A stretch of DNA of 64,000 bases, from assembly GCF_028807635.1 (NCBI RefSeq), contig NZ_JARBAX010000001.1:2514001-2578000 (forward strand), in the 5' to 3' direction. Numbering within the stretch: position 1 is the first letter of the stretch; the number at the start of each line of letters is the position of its first letter. Origin of the DNA: Streptomyces spiramyceticus (GTDB lineage Bacteria; Actinomycetota; Actinomycetes; Streptomycetales; Streptomycetaceae). Of this stretch, positions 34,265 to 45,634 are shown in pieces. Both the position numbers and the translations under genes were made by a program. The notes below the pieces were generated by a model. That model did no database searches and was not told the DNA's origin. It saw only the letters and a list, made by a program, of their open reading frames with translations.

Positions 34265-35419
34265 TCACGCGATGCGGTGCGCTCCCCCGGACGGGATCGC
34301 CCCGAAAATTCGGGGTGGTGTGCGCGATGCCGTCGCGAACGACGTTTCGATCGACTTCGTGATCGTGTCCGTGAGGGACGCCTCCGCCAGGACGATCGCC
34401 GAGCCGCCGAAGCCTCCGCCCGTCATCCGCGCCCCCAGCGCGCCCGCCGCGTTCGCGGCCTCGACCACCAGGTCCAGTTCCGCGCAGGACACGCGGAGGT
34501 CGTCGCGCAGTGAGGCGTGGCCCTCGGTCAGGACAGGGCCCACCGCGCGCGGGTCGGAGGCGTCCAGGAGGGCGATCACCCGGTCCACGCGGTTGTTTTC
34601 GCTCACCACGTGGCGTACGTAGCGGCGGATCCTCTCGTCGGGGAGCGAGGCGAGCGCCACAGAAAGGGACGCGTACGGGACGTCGCGCAGCGCCCGCACC
34701 GACAGAGCTCGCGCGCCCGCCTCGCAGCCCTCCCGGCGTTCCGCGTACGCACCGTCGCCCAGGGCGTGCTTGACGCGGGTGTCGACGACCAGGAGTGCGA
34801 GGTCGTGGGCGGCCAGGTCGAAGGGGACCTGGCGGCGCGACAGGTCCCGGGTGTCCAGGTGCAGCGCGTGGCCCTCCGTACAGCACGCCGACGCCGTCTG
34901 GTCCATGATCCCGCAGGGCACGCCCACGAACGCGTTCTCGGCGCGCTGCGCGATCACAGCCAGTTGGGGGGCGGACAGGCCCAGGTCGTACAGGTCGTTC
35001 AGGGCCAGCGCGGTGACCACCTCCAGCGCCGCCGACGACGAAAGGCCCGCGCCCGTCGGAACCGTCGACGTCACGTGGATGTCGGCGCCCGCGATCGCGT
35101 GCCCCGCCTCCCGCAGCGCCCAGACGACCCCCGCCGGGTACGCCGCCCAGCCCCCGTGGGCGAGCGGAGTGAGCGGCGCGAGCTCGTCCGTGCGCAACTG
35201 GACGACGCCGCCGTCGACGTCCGCCGAGTGCAGCCGCAGCACGCCGTCGTCCCGGCGCGAAACCGCCGCCAGGGCCGTGTGCGGCAGCGCCAGCGGCATT
35301 ACGAAGCCGTCGTTGAAGTCGGTGTACTCGCCGATGAGGTTGACCCGGCCGGGCGCCGCCCACACCCCGTCCGGCTCGGCTCCGTACAACTCCCCGAAGG
35401 CGGCGGCTATTCGGCTCAT
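34265..35419 (-). CDS. galK: Galactokinase (384 aa)
   Basis: Phosphorylates galactose at C1 in the Leloir pathway; GHMP kinase fold. Motifs: [16 protein letters not shown] (galactose binding), [14 protein letters not shown] (ATP loop) and [19 protein letters not shown] 35419 overlaps the galE stop as ATGA. It is the third gene of galTEK, the order found in S. coelicolor and S. lividans. The C-terminus ([14 protein letters not shown]) is normal. Confidence 0.96.
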   Translation of the reverse strand: MSRIAAAFGELYGAEPDGVWAAPGRVNLIGEYTDFNDGFVMPLALPHTALAAVSRRDDGVLRLHSADVDGGVVQLRTDELAPLTPLAHGGWAAYPAGVVWALREAGHAIAGADIHVTSTVPTGAGLSSSAALEVVTALALNDLYDLGLSAPQLAVIAQRAENAFVGVPCGIMDQTASACCTEGHALHLDTRDLSRRQVPFDLAAHDLALLVVDTRVKHALGDGAYAERREGCEAGARALSVRALRDVPYASLSVALASLPDERIRRYVRHVVSENNRVDRVIALLDASDPRAVGPVLTEGHASLRDDLRVSCAELDLVVEAANAAGALGARMTGGGFGGSAIVLAEASLTDTITKSIETSFATASRTPPRIFGAIPSGGAHRIA

Positions 35420-36399
35420 ACCTGCGTATCTCCCCGCCTCGCGAACGCCCACGCGTCCTCGACGATCCCCGCGAGGTCCGCGCGGGACGGCTTCCAGCCG
35501 AGCGCCTCGCGCGCCCGGTCGGCCGATGCGACCAGGACCGCCGGATCGCCGGCCCGGCGTGGGGCGGTGATCTCGGGGATCGGGTGGCCGGTGACCTTGC
35601 GTACGGTCTCGACGACTTCGCGGACCGAGAACCCGTTGCCGTTGCCGAGGTTGCAGATCAGGTGCGTGCCGGGTGCGGCGGCGCCCAGGGCCAGCAGGTG
35701 CGCCTCGGCGAGGTCGGCGACGTGGATGTAGTCGCGGACGCAGGTGCCGTCGGGGGTCGGGTAGTCGTCTCCGTAGACGGAGATCGCCTCGCGCCTGCCC
35801 TGGGCGACCTGGAGGACGAGCGGGATGAGGTGCGATTCGGGGTCGTGCCTCTCGCCGTACGTGACACCGGAAAGCGCCCCGTACGCCCCCGCGACGTTGA
35901 AGTAGCGCAGCGACACCGCCGCCAGCCCGTGCGCGACGCACTCGCCGCCGATCATGTGGTCGACGGCGAGCTTGGAAGCGCCGTACGGATTGGTCGGCGC
36001 GGTGGCCGCCGCCTCCGTGATGGGCGTGGCGACCGGCTCCCCGTACGTCGCGGCGGTGGACGAGAAGACCAGCTTGCGCACCCCCGCCGTGCGCATCGCG
36101 GCGAGCAGCGCCATCGTCCCGGCGACGTTGTTCGTCCAGTACTTCTCGGGGTCGACGACGGACTCGCCGACCTGTGAGAAGGCGGCGAAGTGCAGCACGC
36201 CGTCGTACGAGGAGTCCAGCCATTCGGCGGCATCCTGGATTCGGCCCTCGACGAAGGCGGCGCCCGCGGGGACCCCCTCCCGGAACCCCGTGGAGAGGTC
36301 GTCGAGGACGGTGACCTCGTGGCCGGCCTCCAGCAGATGGGCCGCGACCACGCTGCCGACGTACCCCGCACCGCCCGTGACCATGTACTTCTGACTCAC
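35416..36399 (-). CDS. galE: UDP-glucose 4-epimerase (327 aa)
   Basis: Interconverts UDP-galactose and UDP-glucose using tightly bound NAD. Rossmann motif [20 protein letters not shown]-binding [14 protein letters not shown], catalytic Ser/Tyr/Lys as SSTAATYG and [11 protein letters not shown]. The start is GTG 36399, overlapping the galT stop as GTGA. It also supplies UDP-galactose for wall polymers, which in S. lividans explains a second promoter ahead of galE; I could not confirm such a promoter here. Confidence 0.96.
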   Translation of the reverse strand: MSQKYMVTGGAGYVGSVVAAHLLEAGHEVTVLDDLSTGFREGVPAGAAFVEGRIQDAAEWLDSSYDGVLHFAAFSQVGESVVDPEKYWTNNVAGTMALLAAMRTAGVRKLVFSSTAATYGEPVATPITEAAATAPTNPYGASKLAVDHMIGGECVAHGLAAVSLRYFNVAGAYGALSGVTYGERHDPESHLIPLVLQVAQGRREAISVYGDDYPTPDGTCVRDYIHVADLAEAHLLALGAAAPGTHLICNLGNGNGFSVREVVETVRKVTGHPIPEITAPRRAGDPAVLVASADRAREALGWKPSRADLAGIVEDAWAFARRGDTQV

Positions 36400-37448
36400 T
36401 CGCTCGCTACCTCTCGCAGTCGCGCCGCTGCGGCCTCCGGCGGCACATCGTTGATGAACACACTCATGCCGGATTCGGAACCCGCGAGAAACTTCAGCTT
36501 GCCCGAAGTGCGTCGGATGGTGAAAAGCTCGAGGTGGAGCCCGAACTCGTGTCGGTCGAAACCGTCCACGTGGCCGAACGGCGCCTGGTGCCAGGCGGCG
36601 ATGTACGGCGTGGGCGGCTCACCCGGGCCGAAGATCCGGTCGAACCTGCGCAACAGTTCCAGATAGATCTGTGGGAACTCTGTGCGCGGCCCCTCGTCGA
36701 GCGCCCGCAGGTCCGGCACCCGCAGCTTCGGGTAGAGGTGCACCTCGTACGGCCAGTGCGCGGCGTACGGCACGAAGGCCACCCAGTGCTCGCCCTCCAG
36801 CACCACCCGCGCGCCCTCCGCGAGCTCGCCCGCGACGACGTCGTCGAAGAGGTTGCGGCCGGTTTTCTCCAGGTGCGCGTCCACGGAGCGCAGCATCTGC
36901 GCCGTGCGCGGCGTGATGAAGGGGTAACCGTAGATCTGGCCGTGCGGATGGCCGAGGGTGACGCCTATTTCCGCGCCCCGGTTCTCAAAACAGAACACCT
37001 GCCGCACCTGGGGCAGCTCGGCCAGCTCCGCCGTCCTGTCGGTCCAGGCCTCCAGGACCAGGCCCGCCTGTTCCTCGGTGAGATCGGCGAAGGACGCGTC
37101 GTGGTCGGAGGTGAAACAGACGACCTCGCAGCGTCCGGAGTCCCCGGCCAGTGAGGGGAAACGATTCTCGAAGACGGCTACGTCGTAGTCGGCGGCCGGG
37201 ATCTCGCTGTCGCGGCCGTCGCGGGACGGGCACAGCGGGCATTCGTCGGCAGGTGGATGGTAGGTGCGCGCCTGGCGGTGCGAGGCGACGGCGACGGCGT
37301 CGCCGAGCAGGGGGTCGTGGCGGACCTGCGAGGTGGTGGCGACCGGTTCGAGGGGCCGCGGGTCGGCGGCCTCGCGCACGACGTCGTCGCGGGAGTCGTA
37401 GTAGAGCAGCTCACGACCGTCGGCGAGCCGGGTCGACGTCTTCTTCAC
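36396..37448 (-). CDS. galT: Galactose-1-phosphate uridylyltransferase (350 aa)
   Basis: Transfers UMP from UDP-glucose to galactose-1-phosphate. The active-site histidine motif is [12 protein letters not shown]; zinc-type CPLCPSRDG and the C-terminal [20 protein letters not shown] are typical. GTG 37448 is chosen since GAGGAG is 7 nt upstream; the frame extends to 37499 without support. First gene of the coupled galTEK operon, preceded by a perfect inverted repeat that may be part of the galactose-inducible promoter. Confidence 0.95.
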   Translation of the reverse strand: MKKTSTRLADGRELLYYDSRDDVVREAADPRPLEPVATTSQVRHDPLLGDAVAVASHRQARTYHPPADECPLCPSRDGRDSEIPAADYDVAVFENRFPSLAGDSGRCEVVCFTSDHDASFADLTEEQAGLVLEAWTDRTAELAELPQVRQVFCFENRGAEIGVTLGHPHGQIYGYPFITPRTAQMLRSVDAHLEKTGRNLFDDVVAGELAEGARVVLEGEHWVAFVPYAAHWPYEVHLYPKLRVPDLRALDEGPRTEFPQIYLELLRRFDRIFGPGEPPTPYIAAWHQAPFGHVDGFDRHEFGLHLELFTIRRTSGKLKFLAGSESGMSVFINDVPPEAAAARLREVASE

Positions 37449-37497
37449 GCGCAGGCTCCTCGTCACACCTACCCAACATAACCGCACACAAGAAACC

Positions 37498-37515
37498 ACG
37501 AGCGAACACGCTCGT
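37498..37515. promoter_or_regulatory. Palindrome upstream of galTEK
   Basis: ACGAGCG-AACA-CGCTCGT is a perfect 7-bp inverted repeat 50 bp before the galT start, in the gap where the gal promoter must be; TATGTT (minus strand, about 37477-37482) may be the -10. It could be the gal operator. Confidence 0.45.
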
Positions 37516-37570
37516 CAATGGGCGGATCTGTTCAGTGGTGTGATGCGGGAGCAAGAAGCAAGGAAGAAGG

Positions 37571-38254
37571 TCAGTCCGCCGGCCCGCCGCTCACCCCCGC
37601 CCGGTCGAGCAGGCCCGTCCGCGCGGCGAGCGCCGCCGCCTCCAGCCGCGAGCCGACGCCCAGCTTCATCAGGACCCGCTGGACGTGCGTACGGGCCGTA
37701 CTCGGCGCGATTCCCATGCCGGCCGCGATCAGCCGGGTGTCCTCGCCGTCCGCGACCCGCATCAGGACCTCGACCTCGCGCGGGGTGAGCATCTGGAGCA
37801 GCCGCTGCCCCTCGTCGTCCGGCTGTGCGGCCGGGTTGAGGAGCTCGGCGAAGGCCCCGTGCAACAGCTGCGGCGCCACCGCCGCCTCCCCCGCACGCGC
37901 CTTCACCATGGCGCGCTCGACGCCCTCTATGCGCTCGTCGTGGCGTACGTAACCGGACGCGCCGGCGGCGAAGGCCGCGGCGATCCCGCGCGGGTTCGGC
38001 ACCGGGCCGAGTACGACGACCGCGATCTGCGGGCGTTCGCGCTTGATGCGTACGATCGGGTCGAAAACCCCTGGTCCGGCGGGTGTTGCCGTACCGAACA
38101 GGCACACCTCGGGTGCTCTGCTGACGACCAGTTCCGCCGCTCCCGACGTCGGCGCGGCCGCCGCGAGCACGCGGTGCCCGCGCAACTTGAGCGCCGAGGC
38201 GAGCGCCTCGGCGAGCAATCGGTGGTCATCGACCACCATGAGCCGCACGCCCAT
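37571..38254 (-). CDS. LuxR-type regulator with pseudo-receiver domain (227 aa)
   Basis: Built like a NarL response regulator, but the receiver has lost phosphorylation chemistry: acidic D9-D10 remain (MVVDDHRLL), while the phospho-acceptor Asp is Gly54 (EVCLFGTATPAG), the switch Thr is Gly (VVVLGPVPNP) and the Lys is His (GYVRHDE). The LuxR domain at about 155-215 is intact (LTPREVEVLMRVADGEDTR, MGIAPSTARTHVQRVLMKLG). So it is probably controlled by a ligand, a partner or expression level. ATG 38254 has GGGGGG 7-8 nt upstream. Monocistronic. Confidence 0.85.
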   Translation of the reverse strand: MGVRLMVVDDHRLLAEALASALKLRGHRVLAAAAPTSGAAELVVSRAPEVCLFGTATPAGPGVFDPIVRIKRERPQIAVVVLGPVPNPRGIAAAFAAGASGYVRHDERIEGVERAMVKARAGEAAVAPQLLHGAFAELLNPAAQPDDEGQRLLQMLTPREVEVLMRVADGEDTRLIAAGMGIAPSTARTHVQRVLMKLGVGSRLEAAALAARTGLLDRAGVSGGPAD

Positions 38255-38269
38255 CGAGCAACCCCCCAT

Positions 38270-38416
38270 ACACCCCTGGAGCTGGCCCCCCGGCCCTCCT
38301 GCCCCGGCAAGCTACACGCTTGTTCGACGTTGCGCGCCCCTTACTGGTGAGAAGCCGCCCGGATTGCCGAATTCCCCGCGTTTCAGGACTACTTACCACG
38401 GTCCGGGGGACATGGG
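38270..38416. other. Intergenic region before the pseudo-receiver gene
   Basis: About 150 bp hold the promoter for the LuxR-type gene; TAGCTT on the minus strand (38312-38317) could be a -10. No gene is seen. Confidence 0.4.
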
Positions 38417-38455
38417 ACGGCCCCGGCAGTGGAGGTGAACCACTGCCGGGGCCGT
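38417..38455 (-). terminator. Perfect 16-bp hairpin after the PQQ-propeller gene
   Basis: ACGGCCCCGGCAGTGG (38417-38432) pairs exactly with 38440-38455; loop of 7 nt. It lies 42 bp past the stop at 38497 on the minus strand. Confidence 0.85.
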
Positions 38456-38496
38456 TGTTGCCAGATGGGCCTGGCGGGTCAATCGGGGTCAGCGTG

Positions 38497-40287
38497 TCAG
38501 TGCGTGCCGAACCCGAGCGCCAGGTAGCGCTTGTAGCTTCCGTTCGGCTTGCTCATGAGCTCCGACCCCATGAACAGGCGGCCGTCGGCGTACCGGTACT
38601 CGGTGCCGTCCTTGGTGAAGCTGGACGTCGCGCTGTTGAAGCCGCCGACCGGGTTCTCCAGCAGCACCGTCTGCTTCATGGAACCGCCGTTGATGCTCAC
38701 GATCTGACCGCCCTTGTCGTACGGCGGCCACTTGTACGCGATGATGTCGCCGCCGTCCATGCGCAGCGGGTGCATCGTGTAGCGCTCACCCGCGTCGGCG
38801 CGGTCGGAGGTGGGCTTGCCGGTCGCGAGATCGAAGGAGACGATCTCGTTCGTACGGGCGCCGCCCCCGCCGCTGCCCTCGTGCTCCTCGGTCGGCAGGT
38901 AGATCCTGCCGTTGCCGACGACGACCTTGGTGCAGCCCTCGGTGTCGCGGCACCTCGGCTCGTACTTCTCGGCGTCGGCCGCGATCCTGGCCTTCAGCTT
39001 GCCGGTCTTCTCGTCGATCGAGAAGAAGTCGGTGACACCACTGCCGTCGCCCGCCGTCTTTCCGACGTCGGCGGCCGCGACCAGCGGCTTGGTGGAGACG
39101 ATGCTCGCGTTCTCGACGCCGGTGGGCATCTTGAACTTGGCGAGCGGCGTGCCGTCCTTCGGGTTCAGGTACTCGATGGAGAGCTGGGGGTCGCTGGCCG
39201 AACCGCAGCTGCGCACCGTGGCGAGCGCCTCGCCGCCGGCGTAGCCGACGTCGCGGCACTGCTCGGCGTTGGCCTTCGGCTGCCAGCGGACCTTGCCGGT
39301 GGCGACGTCGAACGCGGCGCCGCCGCTGAAGCCGCCGGCCCCGACCGCGTCGCCGCCGATCGTGATCTCCTGGAAGGTGATCTTCTCGTCACCCTCCTTG
39401 ACCGACTTCTGCCACAGCAGCTTGCCCTCGTCGAGGTCGATCACCCCGACCTCGGTGCACTGCGCGTACGTCTGGCCGGACTGCTTCGGCCCCGCGAAGG
39501 CGATCGCCGTCTTGTTGTCCTTGGTGACGTGACGGGACGCCGCGCAGACCTCGCCCGAGAGCGGGATCGACCACAGCTCCGCGCCCTTGTCGAAGTCGTG
39601 CGCCACGACCTCGCTGAGGCCGCTCTTGACGTACGCCTTGTCGGTGATCCAAGAACCCTTGACGCTGGCGACCGACTCCTTCACCACCGGGGCGGGGAGT
39701 TCGAAGAGGACCTTGGCCGCGACATCGGCGGGCTTCTGCTCCTTGCCCGCGCCGTCGGGTGCGGGCTTCTCGTCACCGCCGCCTCCGCCGCCGGTCGTGC
39801 CGGCGGACGAGCCCTTGGTCTCGTCGCCCTTGCCGGTGTCGTCGCCGCTGGAGGCGTACCAGATGCCGCCGATGATCAGCACCAGTGCGACGGCTGCCGC
39901 GATGATGACGACCGTCGTGGTGTTGAGCTTGCCGCCGCCACCACCCTGCGGGGGCATGCCCTGGGGGTAGGTGTACGGCTGCTGCTGACCGTACGGCGCC
40001 TGCTGTCCGTACGGCGGAGGCTGCTGCCCGTAGGCCTGCTGCTGGCCATAGGGGTCGGGCTGGCCGGGCTGGCCCGGCTGACCCGGGTAGCCGTAACCGG
40101 GCTGCTGACCCGGCTGGCCCGGCGGCATCTGCGGGGACTGAGGGGCCTGCGGGTAGCCGTAGCCGGGCTGCGGCTGGTCGGCGGGCGGGGGCGTGGGGGC
40201 GCCGAAGCCGCCGGCGGGCGGCGGCACCGGAGCGCCGAACCCGCCCTGCGGAGGCTCGTTGGGCGGCGGGGGCGGTGGCTGTGTCAT
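38497..40287 (-). CDS. Membrane-anchored PQQ-like beta-propeller protein, copy 1 (596 aa)
   Basis: An N-terminal cytoplasmic Pro/Gln/Gly/Tyr tail of about 120 residues (repeats such as PGYGYPQAP and PYGQQAPYGQQ), one membrane helix (TVVIIAAAVALVLIIGGIWY), a Gly/Asp/Lys linker, then an extracellular beta-propeller with PQQ-type blades: HDFDKGAELWSIPL, VIDLDEGKLLWQKSV, FDVATGKVRWQPKA, SFDLATGKPTSDRA. Paired Cys (QCTEVG, RCRDTEGC) suggest disulphides. Such proteins in Streptomyces often lie near or are fused to Ser/Thr kinases, with propellers as sensors; no kinase is here. ATG 40287 follows AGAGG. Paralogue of the next gene, 58 bp away. Confidence 0.85.
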   Translation of the reverse strand: MTQPPPPPPNEPPQGGFGAPVPPPAGGFGAPTPPPADQPQPGYGYPQAPQSPQMPPGQPGQQPGYGYPGQPGQPGQPDPYGQQQAYGQQPPPYGQQAPYGQQQPYTYPQGMPPQGGGGGKLNTTTVVIIAAAVALVLIIGGIWYASSGDDTGKGDETKGSSAGTTGGGGGGDEKPAPDGAGKEQKPADVAAKVLFELPAPVVKESVASVKGSWITDKAYVKSGLSEVVAHDFDKGAELWSIPLSGEVCAASRHVTKDNKTAIAFAGPKQSGQTYAQCTEVGVIDLDEGKLLWQKSVKEGDEKITFQEITIGGDAVGAGGFSGGAAFDVATGKVRWQPKANAEQCRDVGYAGGEALATVRSCGSASDPQLSIEYLNPKDGTPLAKFKMPTGVENASIVSTKPLVAAADVGKTAGDGSGVTDFFSIDEKTGKLKARIAADAEKYEPRCRDTEGCTKVVVGNGRIYLPTEEHEGSGGGGARTNEIVSFDLATGKPTSDRADAGERYTMHPLRMDGGDIIAYKWPPYDKGGQIVSINGGSMKQTVLLENPVGGFNSATSSFTKDGTEYRYADGRLFMGSELMSKPNGSYKRYLALGFGTH

Positions 40288-40345
40288 GGCGTACGTACCT
40301 CTGGGGAAGGGGACTTGAAAACGACTCGGGACTCAGTCACTGCCG

Positions 40346-42169
40346 TCACTTGCCGAAGACCATCATGGTCTTCGTCTCCTTCTCCTCTTCGTCGTTGGGC
40401 GCGCTGACGCGACCACTGACGATGTACAGCAGGCCATCCACGTAGGCAACCTTCTGCGAGAAGAAGCCGTTCTCGATCTCGGCCGTCGAGGCCGGGTTCT
40501 GGAGGATCACCTTCGGCTTGCCGCCCGACGGCGAAATGCTCGCGAGCGCGCCGCCCTTGTCGTACGACGCCTTCATGTGGACCAGGACGTCGCCGCCCTC
40601 CATCCGCAGCGGCATCATCGTGCGGTCGGCGCCCGCCGCGGAACGCCACTTGGGCTTGCCGGTGCCGAGGTCGAAGGCGACGACCTCGTTGGTGCGCTCG
40701 GTGCCGCTCGTCTTGTCCTCGGTCGCCATGTAGAAGCTGTCGGCGTCGGCGGCGACGCCGGTGCAGCCTTCGAGGTTCCTGCCGAAGATGACGAAGGAGC
40801 CGCCGCACTGCGGCTGGAACTTGTCCTTGCCGCCGTCGATCTGCGAGCGCAGCTTGCCCTTGTCCGTCAGGGCGATGACGCTCCAGCTCTTCTTCTCGCG
40901 ATTCGTCGCGGAAACGACCAGCGGCGAGACGGAGTAGACCTTGTCGACGTCCCAGCCCTGGGCGAGCGGGTAGGACCACTTGACCTTGCCGGTGGCCGGG
41001 TCGTGCTCCTGGATCCGCTGGTGCACCTTGGCGGCCTCACCGGTGGAGCAGGCCGCGGCGGCGATCATCTTTTCGCTGCTGGTGAAGGCGTACGGCTGGC
41101 AGTTGCCCTCCAGCTTGCCCCACAGCTGCTTGCCGTCCTTGAGGCTGAAGGCGGTGGAGTGGCCGGTGCGGCCCGCGGTGACGACGTCACCGCTGATGGC
41201 CACGGTGATGTCGGTGAGGAAGTCGAACGCCCCCTCCTTCTTCACCTCGTTCTTCCAGCCCGCCTTGCCGGTGTTGAGGTCGATCATCTGGAGCTGGCTG
41301 CACTTGGCCTTGTCGGTGGTGCCGTCCTTGACACCGATGACGATCTTGCCGTCGTCCGCGGCCTTGACGGGCGCCGCGCAGATCTCGGTGTCGAGCGGGA
41401 GGTTCCACTTCTCCTTGCCGTCGGCGGTGTTGTACGCCGCGACCTTCTTGTACATGGCCTTGACGACGAGGTCGCCGGTGAACCACGGCCCGTACACGTC
41501 GGAGCCGTTGCGCGGCACGTCGACGTCGTTCTTCTGCAGCCACATGACCTTGGCCTCGCCCGCCTGACGGCCGGCGTTGAGGTCGTCGTCGGCGTCGCGG
41601 CCGCCGGCGGAGTCGTCGCCCGAGTCGGTGGAGGGGCCGCCGGTGGGCTTGTTGTCGTTGCTGGGGCCGGCGACGGGCTCCTTCTTGCCGCTGTCGTCAC
41701 CGCTGGTGGCGAACCAGACGCCGCCGCCGATCACGAGTACCGCTGCGAGTGCCGCGCCGATGATGACGGCGGGCTTGCCCTTGAAGGGGCTGCCGCCGCC
41801 GTTGCCGCCCGGGGCGGGTGCGCCGGGGTAGCCGCCGTACGGCGCCTGCTGCCCGTAAGGCTGCTGCTGGGCGTACGGGTTGGGCTGGCCGGGCTGCTGA
41901 CCGTACGGACCGGGCTGTTGACCGGGCTGGCCCGGCTGCCCCGGGTAGCCGTACCCCGGCTGCGGTGCCTGCTGCGGCGGTGCCTGCGGGTAGCCGTACC
42001 CGGGCTGCGGCTGGCCGGGCTGCGCCTGCGGCTGCTGGGGCGGCGTCGGCGGACCGGGCGGAGCCGGCGGCATCTGCGGAGGCTGGGCAGGCGGCTGAGG
42101 GACTCCCTGCCGGGGGTCCTGGGGGGCTCCGAAGCCGCCCTGCGGCGGCTGGTTGGGCGGCTGAGACAT
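40346..42169 (-). CDS. Membrane-anchored PQQ-like beta-propeller protein, copy 2 (607 aa)
   Basis: Same architecture as copy 1: GYGYP-rich cytoplasmic tail (PGYGYPQAPPQQAPQPGYGY), membrane helix (AVIIGAALAAVLVIGGGVWF), acidic Asp/Gly linker and an external propeller with blades YNTADGKEKWNLPL, MIDLNTGKAGWKNEV, HDPATGKVKWSYPL and FDLGTGKPKWRSAA. Both copies share Cys positions, as in CSQLQMIDL, NLEGCTGVAAD. ATG 42169 has AGAGG 9 nt upstream; GTG 42175 is less likely. The pair is a tandem duplication and probably co-transcribed. Role unknown; a surface sensor or scaffold is the best guess. Confidence 0.85.
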   Translation of the reverse strand: MSQPPNQPPQGGFGAPQDPRQGVPQPPAQPPQMPPAPPGPPTPPQQPQAQPGQPQPGYGYPQAPPQQAPQPGYGYPGQPGQPGQQPGPYGQQPGQPNPYAQQQPYGQQAPYGGYPGAPAPGGNGGGSPFKGKPAVIIGAALAAVLVIGGGVWFATSGDDSGKKEPVAGPSNDNKPTGGPSTDSGDDSAGGRDADDDLNAGRQAGEAKVMWLQKNDVDVPRNGSDVYGPWFTGDLVVKAMYKKVAAYNTADGKEKWNLPLDTEICAAPVKAADDGKIVIGVKDGTTDKAKCSQLQMIDLNTGKAGWKNEVKKEGAFDFLTDITVAISGDVVTAGRTGHSTAFSLKDGKQLWGKLEGNCQPYAFTSSEKMIAAAACSTGEAAKVHQRIQEHDPATGKVKWSYPLAQGWDVDKVYSVSPLVVSATNREKKSWSVIALTDKGKLRSQIDGGKDKFQPQCGGSFVIFGRNLEGCTGVAADADSFYMATEDKTSGTERTNEVVAFDLGTGKPKWRSAAGADRTMMPLRMEGGDVLVHMKASYDKGGALASISPSGGKPKVILQNPASTAEIENGFFSQKVAYVDGLLYIVSGRVSAPNDEEEKETKTMMVFGK

Positions 42170-42263
42170 CAGCACTTACCTCTTCACACGGGACCGCCGC
42201 CCGTTCGGTCTCCCCCGCAATTCCGGCGGCGTAATCCCCCCAGAAAGGAGCGAATCGGGCTTG

Positions 42264-42301
42264 AGCCCCGCAGATCTACGTCAGTCGAGCGGGGCTTCTT
42301 T
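42264..42301 (+). terminator. Plus-strand terminator with T-rich tail and no plus-strand gene
   Basis: AGCCCCGC (42264-42271) pairs with GCGGGGCT (42289-42296), followed by TCTTTCT. The polarity fits a plus-strand transcript that would be antisense to the start of the PQQ gene. See findings. Confidence 0.5.
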
Positions 42302-42312
42302 CTATCACTTGA

Positions 42313-42364
42313 GCCCCTTCGAACGAGGGGCCGGTCCGCCCCTGTTCCCAAGGGAGGACCGGCC
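42313..42364 (-). terminator. Two hairpins after the ABC-F gene
   Basis: GCCCCTTCG/CGAGGGGC (42313-42331, one bulge) and GGCCGGTCC/GGACCGGCC (42329-42337 with 42356-42364) follow the ABC-F stop by 34-85 bp on the minus strand. Confidence 0.6.
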
Positions 42365-42397
42365 TGTGATGCGCTCGTTATTCGACTTGGCGCATTG

Positions 42398-44194
<1,797 letters not shown>

Positions 44195-44272
44195 TGGTGC
44201 GCGCTCCAGGGACGGGAAAGGGATAGACGCTCCAGCGTAGTCGCCCTCCGCCCCCTGCCGACGACCCGGTCG

Positions 44273-45634
44273 TCAGAGGGCCGGGGTACGGGCCCGGAGC
44301 CGTGCGGGGCCCCGGCCCGCGGTCTCGACGAGGAGCCAGCCCGCCAGGGCCATCAGGACTGCGGCGGGGGCACTGATACGTACGGCTATGAGCATCGCCG
44401 TACGCCCTTCGAGGAGGTCGCCGAAGCCGACCATCGAGAGGCCGAGTATGCCGAGGAGGCAGAGCGTGATGCCGATGGCGGCGGCCGGCCCCGCCAGGCG
44501 GCCCGGCCGTGGGGCGAGGGCCTGTGCGGGGGTGATGGGCTTCGGGCGCTCGAAGGTCCGGAAGGCCGCCACGAAGAGCGCGGTGAGAGCAGCTGCAGCG
44601 GCGAACCGGAGCGGCACCTGCGCCCACCAGGCGGCGCTCGCCGGTACGGGCAGGGGCACGTCCAGGGCGAGCATGGCGCCGTACACACCGAGCATCGCGG
44701 TGAGGTGCCAGAGGAACGCGGTCATCGCGACCCCGTTGGCGGCGACGACCGCACGCCAGGCGCGGGGGCGCGCGACGAGGCGTGCGCCGGGGGCGCGCAG
44801 CAGCTCTACAGCGCCGACCAGCCAGAGGCCGTGCGCGAGGAGCGCGAGGGTGGGCGGGGCCATGTTGCTGACCTTCTCGCCGGGCATCCCGACCATGCTC
44901 AGCGGGTACGGCCCGAAGGCGACCAGGGCCGCGGCGCCGGCCAGGCCGGTCAGCGCGAGGGCCGAGGGCATCCGGATGCGGCCGTCGGCGCGCAGGAAGC
45001 CGAGCTGGTGCACGGCGAGCCAGACGAAGGCGAAGTTGAGGAACTCGACGTAGGGCACGTCGAGCGCGAAGCGCAGGACGTCGACGGTGGCGGCGGCGCC
45101 GGCCAGCGCCACGAAGGCGCCCCATCCGTACCTCTCGTGGAGCTTCAGCAGCGGCGGGGTGAACGCCACCATGGCGAGGTAGATCCCGATGAACCAGAGC
45201 GGCTGCGCGACGAGCCGTAGCGCGACCCCGGTCAAACCGCTTCCGCTCCCGAGCAGTTGGAGCGCGAGTGCGGCGGCGCCCCAGAGGAGGATGAAGGCCA
45301 TGGTGGGGCGCAGGAGGCGCTGGAGGCGGGCGCGGAGGAAGAGGGAATACACCGAAGTCCCTGCGGGGTGCTTGCGGCGCAGGGAGCGGTAGGACAGGGC
45401 GTGCGAGAAGCCACCGACGAAGAAGAAGACGGGCATGACCTGCAAGGCCCAGGTGATGAGCTGGAGCTCGGGCACGACGGCGAGGAGATTGCCGACGTTG
45501 CCGTCGGCGGTGACGGCGGCCATGAGCCAGTGGCCGGCGACGACGGTGCCGAGTGAGGCGACGCGGAGGAGGTCTGTGTACCGGTCGCGCCCGGCGGGCG
45601 TCTGGTCGGCGAGCTCGCGAACGCTGTTTCCCAT
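44273..45634 (-). CDS. Acyltransferase-3 family membrane protein (453 aa)
   Basis: About ten to twelve membrane helices with the acyltransferase-3 pattern: N-terminal RYTDLLRVASLGTVVAGHW, VMPVFFFVGGFSHALSYR, and a charged loop RRKHPAGTSVYSLFLRARLQ. Members transfer acetyl or other acyl groups from the cytoplasm to exported sugars, lipids or antibiotics. Some in Streptomyces modify wall glycans or natural products; the acceptor is not evident. ATG 45634. It lies upstream of the ABC-F gene on the same strand with a 78-bp gap. Confidence 0.85.
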   Translation of the reverse strand: MGNSVRELADQTPAGRDRYTDLLRVASLGTVVAGHWLMAAVTADGNVGNLLAVVPELQLITWALQVMPVFFFVGGFSHALSYRSLRRKHPAGTSVYSLFLRARLQRLLRPTMAFILLWGAAALALQLLGSGSGLTGVALRLVAQPLWFIGIYLAMVAFTPPLLKLHERYGWGAFVALAGAAATVDVLRFALDVPYVEFLNFAFVWLAVHQLGFLRADGRIRMPSALALTGLAGAAALVAFGPYPLSMVGMPGEKVSNMAPPTLALLAHGLWLVGAVELLRAPGARLVARPRAWRAVVAANGVAMTAFLWHLTAMLGVYGAMLALDVPLPVPASAAWWAQVPLRFAAAAALTALFVAAFRTFERPKPITPAQALAPRPGRLAGPAAAIGITLCLLGILGLSMVGFGDLLEGRTAMLIAVRISAPAAVLMALAGWLLVETAGRGPARLRARTPAL

